Virus record (IMG/VR): IMGVR_UViG_3300027834_000027
Span: 1-25,146 of that record
Direction: 5' to 3' (one strand)
DNA from: a virus
DNA: 25,146 bases
Part shown: in pieces, positions 23,738 through 25,146 of the stretch
Layout of the letters: every line of letters begins with the position of its first letter
Position numbering within the stretch: position 1 is the stretch's first letter
Program-made: the position numbers and the translations under genes
Notes under the pieces: model-generated
What the model was told of the DNA's origin: nothing
The model's input: only the letters and a program-made list of their open reading frames with translations
Databases searched by the model: none

Positions 23738-24223
23738 ATGAAACAGATATTCCAAATGTTGTTGATCTTCTCATTGAGCAGCTTAACGATTTTGTCATGC
23801 AAGAGTGTAAAATCGCCAAAATACATAACACACACAGAAACCCTCTCAGACACTTTAATTCGTCACGAGGTAGAATCTATAGTACTACCCCAAAGAAACG
23901 TTGTGGTGATAGAAAATCCATGCAAAGAGAATACTTTATCATTACTTAATCAAACCATAGAAAATGATTACTCTACTTTATCTGTTACGTCAGAGAATAA
24001 TACTTTACATATCGAAGTGGATATTGACTCAATCGTTAATTCTCGACTTAATGAGGTTAGTGTTAAAAGCGAAGTGGAGAGGATTGAAATTCCGGTTGAA
24101 GTTCCGTATCCAGTTAAAAATAAACTCAACTTATATATGGTTCTCTACTCAATTGGAGCGACTATCTTATTATTTCGAAAACCTATTTGGTTTCTGATCC
24201 GTAAACTTATAATGCCGATTTAA
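23738..24223 (+). CDS. Unimolecular spanin (lipoprotein with C-terminal TM)
   Basis: A 161-aa protein with a lipoprotein signal (MKQIFQMLLIFSLSSLTILS then Cys21; lipobox ILSC). A long periplasmic part rich in Ser, Thr, Glu and Asn follows (YITHTETLSDTLIRHEVES; SLLNQTIENDYSTLSVTSEN). A C-terminal membrane segment closes it (LNLYMVLYSIGATILLF, about residues 130-146, then RKP and a further hydrophobic stretch). An outer-membrane lipid anchor at one end and an inner-membrane helix at the other is the layout of u-spanins, which fuse the two membranes at lysis. CKSVKS after the Cys lacks the acidic surface-export signal of Bacteroidota lipoproteins, so it should stay in the inner leaflet. Start at 23738 follows an A-rich leader. 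Confidence 0.7.
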   Translation: MKQIFQMLLIFSLSSLTILSCKSVKSPKYITHTETLSDTLIRHEVESIVLPQRNVVVIENPCKENTLSLLNQTIENDYSTLSVTSENNTLHIEVDIDSIVNSRLNEVSVKSEVERIEIPVEVPYPVKNKLNLYMVLYSIGATILLFRKPIWFLIRKLIMPI

Positions 24224-24321
24224 AATATGCGATGTTGGGCGATGTCAGATTATCGGCATCTCCCCTTCATCCACTTCACATTGCGTCATCTGGGCAGACT
24301 CGCTACCTACCATTGACCGAT
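24212..24321 (+). other. Structured, GC-richer noncoding 3' region with competing stems
   Basis: This region starts in the last codons of the spanin gene and ends at the terminator. Three stems use the same ATCGGCAT core (24252-24259). One pairs with ATGCCGAT at 24212-24219 (8 bp perfect). Another is a local hairpin, GGGCGATGTC (24237-24246) with GGCATCTCCC (24255-24264), with one G·U pair and one mismatch. The third pairs TTATCGG (24250-24256) with CCGATAA (24317-24323), reaching into the terminator arm. G+C looks near half, above the surroundings. I see no gene in it. It could be a 3'-UTR regulatory RNA or just an end-of-operon remnant. Confidence 0.3.
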
Positions 24322-24346
24322 AACCACCTTAACGGGTGGTTTTTTT
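24322..24346 (+). terminator. Intrinsic terminator ending the late plus-strand operon
   Basis: AACCACC (24322-24328) pairs with GGTGGTT (24335-24341) around a 6-nt loop, followed by an uninterrupted T run to 24346. It lies about 100 nt after the spanin stop and is the last plus-strand element before the repeat region. Confidence 0.85.
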
Positions 24347-24353
24347 GTATACC

Positions 24354-24417
24354 TATTCACCAAAAAGTATACATATACGTTTACTTATTCACCAAAAAGT
24401 ATACATATACGTTTACT
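24354..24417 (+). repeat. Perfect 32-bp tandem direct repeat, two copies
   Basis: Copy 1 is 24354-24385 and copy 2 is 24386-24417, with no mismatch and no gap. Each begins TATTCACCAAAAAG and holds a GTATAC palindrome followed by ATATACGTTTACT. A third GTATAC lies at 24347-24352, just upstream. The repeats are noncoding and AT-rich, and lie directly after the terminator. They could be sites for a repressor or replication protein. Confidence 0.85.
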
Positions 24418-24418
24418 T

Positions 24419-24523
24419 TAAAAACGTGGTATGTGCATATTCTGCACACATAATGTTCAATAAAAACGTGCGTCAACCTATAAAAACGTGCGTTAATTCA
24501 TAGTGTTCAATAAAAACGTGCGT
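24419..24523 (+). repeat. Iteron-like array: four TAAAAACGTG copies
   Basis: TAAAAACGTG starts at 24419, 24461, 24481 and 24511, so the spacings are 42, 20 and 30 bp, close to whole turns of B-DNA. The last three are followed by CGT. Two copies lie in a longer exact repeat, TGTTCAATAAAAACGTGCGT, at 24454-24473 and 24504-24523 (50 bp apart). The array is noncoding and lies between convergent transcription units. Iteron arrays of this type mark replication or partition sites in plasmids and some phages, but the function here is inferred. Confidence 0.75.
24432..24448 (+). promoter_or_regulatory. Operator-like palindrome TGTGCA-N5-TGCACA
   Basis: TGTGCA (24432-24437) and TGCACA (24443-24448) are exact inverted repeats about a 5-nt spacer, between the first and second iteron copies. 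A 17-bp dyad of this size suits a dimeric helix-turn-helix protein. No regulator gene is in the window. Confidence 0.45.
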
Positions 24524-24557
24524 TCAGTCACAATGAACAGAGGAAAATATTGAACGC

Positions 24558-24587
24558 AAAAAACCCGAAGGACTCTCCCTCGGGTTT
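24558..24587 (-). terminator. Minus-strand intrinsic terminator
   Basis: AAACCCGA (24561-24568) pairs with TCGGGTTT (24580-24587). Read on the minus strand the stem is followed by a T6 run (complement of the A run 24558-24563), while on the plus strand there is no T run beyond the arm. It therefore terminates leftward transcription, and is the third leftward hairpin in 250 nt. Confidence 0.7.
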
Positions 24588-24624
24588 CGCAACTATAAAA
24601 CTCCCCAATCTTAACAGTTTATAT
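24558..24624 (-). ncRNA. Candidate small RNA unit 2 (minus strand)
   Basis: A promoter candidate at 24631-24662 (minus) is followed by about 65 nt ending in the 24558-24587 terminator. No convincing ORF lies in between. The RNA would have a short single-stranded 5' part and the terminal hairpin. It matches unit 1 in layout (same promoter spacing, similar length, terminator end). Existence is inferred from the promoter-terminator pair only. Confidence 0.3.
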
Positions 24625-24630
24625 GAATGG

Positions 24631-24662
24631 CTAAAGTAAGCATTATTTATTTACCAGGCAAA
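24631..24662 (-). promoter_or_regulatory. Candidate Bacteroidota promoter, minus strand (unit 2)
   Basis: On the minus strand, TTTG (complement of CAAA at 24659-24662), 20 nt, then TACTTTAG (complement of CTAAAGTA at 24631-24638). This is TAnnTTTG with one mismatch and exactly the N20 spacing of the 24754-24785 candidate. A start near 24624 is predicted. Confidence 0.35.
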
Positions 24663-24672
24663 TCTTTTTAAT

Positions 24673-24702
24673 AAAAAAAGCCTGTGTGGTTGCACAGGCT
24701 TT
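24673..24702 (-). terminator. Minus-strand intrinsic terminator
   Basis: AAAGCCTGTG (24677-24686) and CACAGGCTTT (24693-24702) form a perfect 10-bp stem with a 6-nt loop. The minus strand continues with a T7 run (complement of 24673-24679). On the plus strand only three T follow, so plus-strand termination would be weak. Confidence 0.75.
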
Positions 24703-24747
24703 AAAATGAAATAAAAAAAAATCTAAACTATGAAATTACACATTATC
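24673..24747 (-). ncRNA. Candidate small RNA unit 1 (minus strand)
   Basis: An exact consensus promoter (24754-24785, minus) predicts a start near 24747, and the 24673-24702 hairpin with its T run would end the transcript after about 75 nt. The 5' part is AU-rich and unstructured with a U8 run (complement of the A run ending at 24721). Only a 6-codon frame is present on this strand. The plus strand has an alternative reading: a 10-codon ORF from the ATG at 24730 after an A-rich leader. Inferred, not proved. Confidence 0.38.
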
Positions 24748-24753
24748 AAGACT

Positions 24754-24785
24754 CAAATATAAGGCAAAAAGAAATACCCACCAAA
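24754..24785 (-). promoter_or_regulatory. Consensus Bacteroidota promoter, minus strand (unit 1)
   Basis: On the minus strand, TTTG (complement of CAAA at 24782-24785), 20 nt, then TATATTTG (complement of CAAATATA at 24754-24761). This is an exact match to the Bacteroidota -33/-7 consensus. It overlaps the terminator of the gene to its right, so a new transcript could begin where the previous one ends. Confidence 0.5.
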
Positions 24786-24804
24786 TAAATGATGGGTATT
24801 TTTT
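24766..24804 (-). terminator. Terminator after the minus-strand gene (possibly bidirectional)
   Basis: AAATACCCA (24772-24780) pairs with TGGGTATTT (24793-24801) with a 12-nt loop. On the minus strand the stem is followed by TTTCTTTTT, 22 nt after the stop of the leftward gene. On the plus strand it is followed by T6, so it may work both ways. Confidence 0.7.
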
Positions 24805-24825
24805 AAAATAATTTGCAATATTTAA

Positions 24826-25146
24826 TTATGGTTTTCCAACAGGTGGTTCATCAGCATAACAAAATTGACTATCATAGTCTATGACCTCACCAAGTGTATT
24901 AATTTTAACTAGAGTATCTGATCCGTTCATCATTTTATACCACTTGTTTCCACCATTAAATCTAGCACTCCCATCACTGTTTAAGTAAATTGTATTACCT
25001 ACAGTTACAGGTGGGTAAGGGAAACCTTTCCATACGGTATATCTTGTTTTAACATCAGTCTTGCCACAAGCAGTCGCTTTATCATACGATCCATATTGCT
25101 CAATATAAACTGCATTAGTGTTCAATTCTAAGTCGTCACGTATTCT
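24826..25146 (-). CDS. C-terminal part of a minus-strand surface or phage protein (5' end outside window)
   Basis: The frame stays open to the right edge (106 visible residues; stop TAA at 24826-24828), so the TTG at 25125 is internal rather than a start. The visible part has two Cys (ACGKTDVKTRY and SQFCYADEPP) about 69 residues apart around a beta-rich stretch: FPYPPVTVGNTIYLNSDGSA, FNGGNKWYKMMNG, INTGEV-like INTLGEVIDYD. From memory, this Cys-VGxxIY-GxxWYxM-GxVxDxxxC layout is common at the C-termini of Bacteroidota secreted and phage tail proteins. It is the only minus-strand gene seen, so it belongs to another transcription unit. The full protein cannot be named. Confidence 0.6.
   Translation of the reverse strand, partial: RIRDDLELNTNAVYIEQYGSYDKATACGKTDVKTRYTVWKGFPYPPVTVGNTIYLNSDGSARFNGGNKWYKMMNGSDTLVKINTLGEVIDYDSQFCYADEPPVGKP

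Noticed and set aside
23707-23949. 80-aa frame starting in an ATGA overlap with the endolysin stop
   Set aside because: It overlaps the spanin gene in another frame, has no membrane segment or lipobox, and its basic, irregular composition looks like a shadow. The overlap alone resembles Rz/Rz1 embedding but the protein features do not.
24232-24453. 73-aa frame across the end of the late operon
   Set aside because: It runs through the intrinsic terminator and the 32-bp tandem repeat, and the repeats give a low-complexity Tyr/Thr/Lys product.
24354-24523. Possible CRISPR array
   Set aside because: The 32-bp repeats are directly adjacent with no spacers, and the 10-bp repeats have irregular short gaps. 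No cas genes are present.
24558-24587. Plus-strand terminator reading of the 24561-24587 hairpin
   Set aside because: No T run follows the stem on the plus strand, while the minus strand has T6, so it was assigned to leftward transcription.
1-25146. tRNA genes and integration site
   Set aside because: I saw no tRNA cloverleaf with a GTTCGAnTC-type T arm, no integrase and no att-like duplication within the window.

Overview
The window is AT-rich and reads as the late half of a tailed double-stranded DNA phage, or a prophage, of a Bacteroidota host, probably of the Flavobacteriia. Evidence for the host group is seen directly. There are almost no Shine-Dalgarno sequences and leaders are A-rich. 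Signal peptides end in FGQ, FAQ or TAQ. One domain looks like a flavobacterial SprB repeat. Promoter candidates have the Bacteroidota TTTG-N20-TAnnTTTG form. A tape-measure gene, with no sheath gene recognised, suggests a long flexible tail (siphovirus type). No integrase, replication gene or lysogeny repressor lies in the window, so lifestyle cannot be decided.

Positions 1-6784 hold the head and connector module: large terminase (5' end cut off), portal, a 47-aa ORF, a prohead-protease-like protein, the HK97-type major capsid protein, a 52-aa Lys-rich protein, two head-tail connector or completion candidates, a 45-aa Lys-rich protein and the likely tail tube protein. An intrinsic terminator (6804-6835) closes this part. 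Positions 6871-16187 hold the tail: two pre-tape-measure genes that overlap, the tape measure, two large tail-tip or baseplate proteins (one with an SprB-like domain) and a tail-fibre-type protein.

Positions 16220-21646 are the most unusual part. Three consecutive genes (a 1210-aa modular fibre, a 290-aa beta-propeller and a 302-aa protein ending in an FnIII-like domain) each begin with a convincing Sec signal peptide, although the fibre ends in a typical phage-fibre beta domain. An ECF-type RNA polymerase sigma factor follows (21704-22249) with its own candidate promoter. It overlaps the start of a lysis cassette: four small membrane proteins, an M15 peptidase endolysin and a lipoprotein with a C-terminal membrane segment that fits a unimolecular spanin.

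The plus-strand operon ends in a structured 3' region and a terminator (24322-24346). Then comes about 200 bp of noncoding DNA with a perfect 32-bp tandem repeat, four copies of TAAAAACGTG at roughly helical spacing and an operator-like palindrome. Beyond it, on the minus strand, are three hairpin terminators interleaved with two promoter candidates of identical N20 spacing, which together look like two tandem small-RNA units. The last feature is the 3' end of a minus-strand gene whose C-terminal domain resembles Cys-paired domains of Bacteroidota surface and phage proteins. Plus and minus transcription converge on the repeat region, which favours an origin-like or protein-binding locus over an ordinary promoter.
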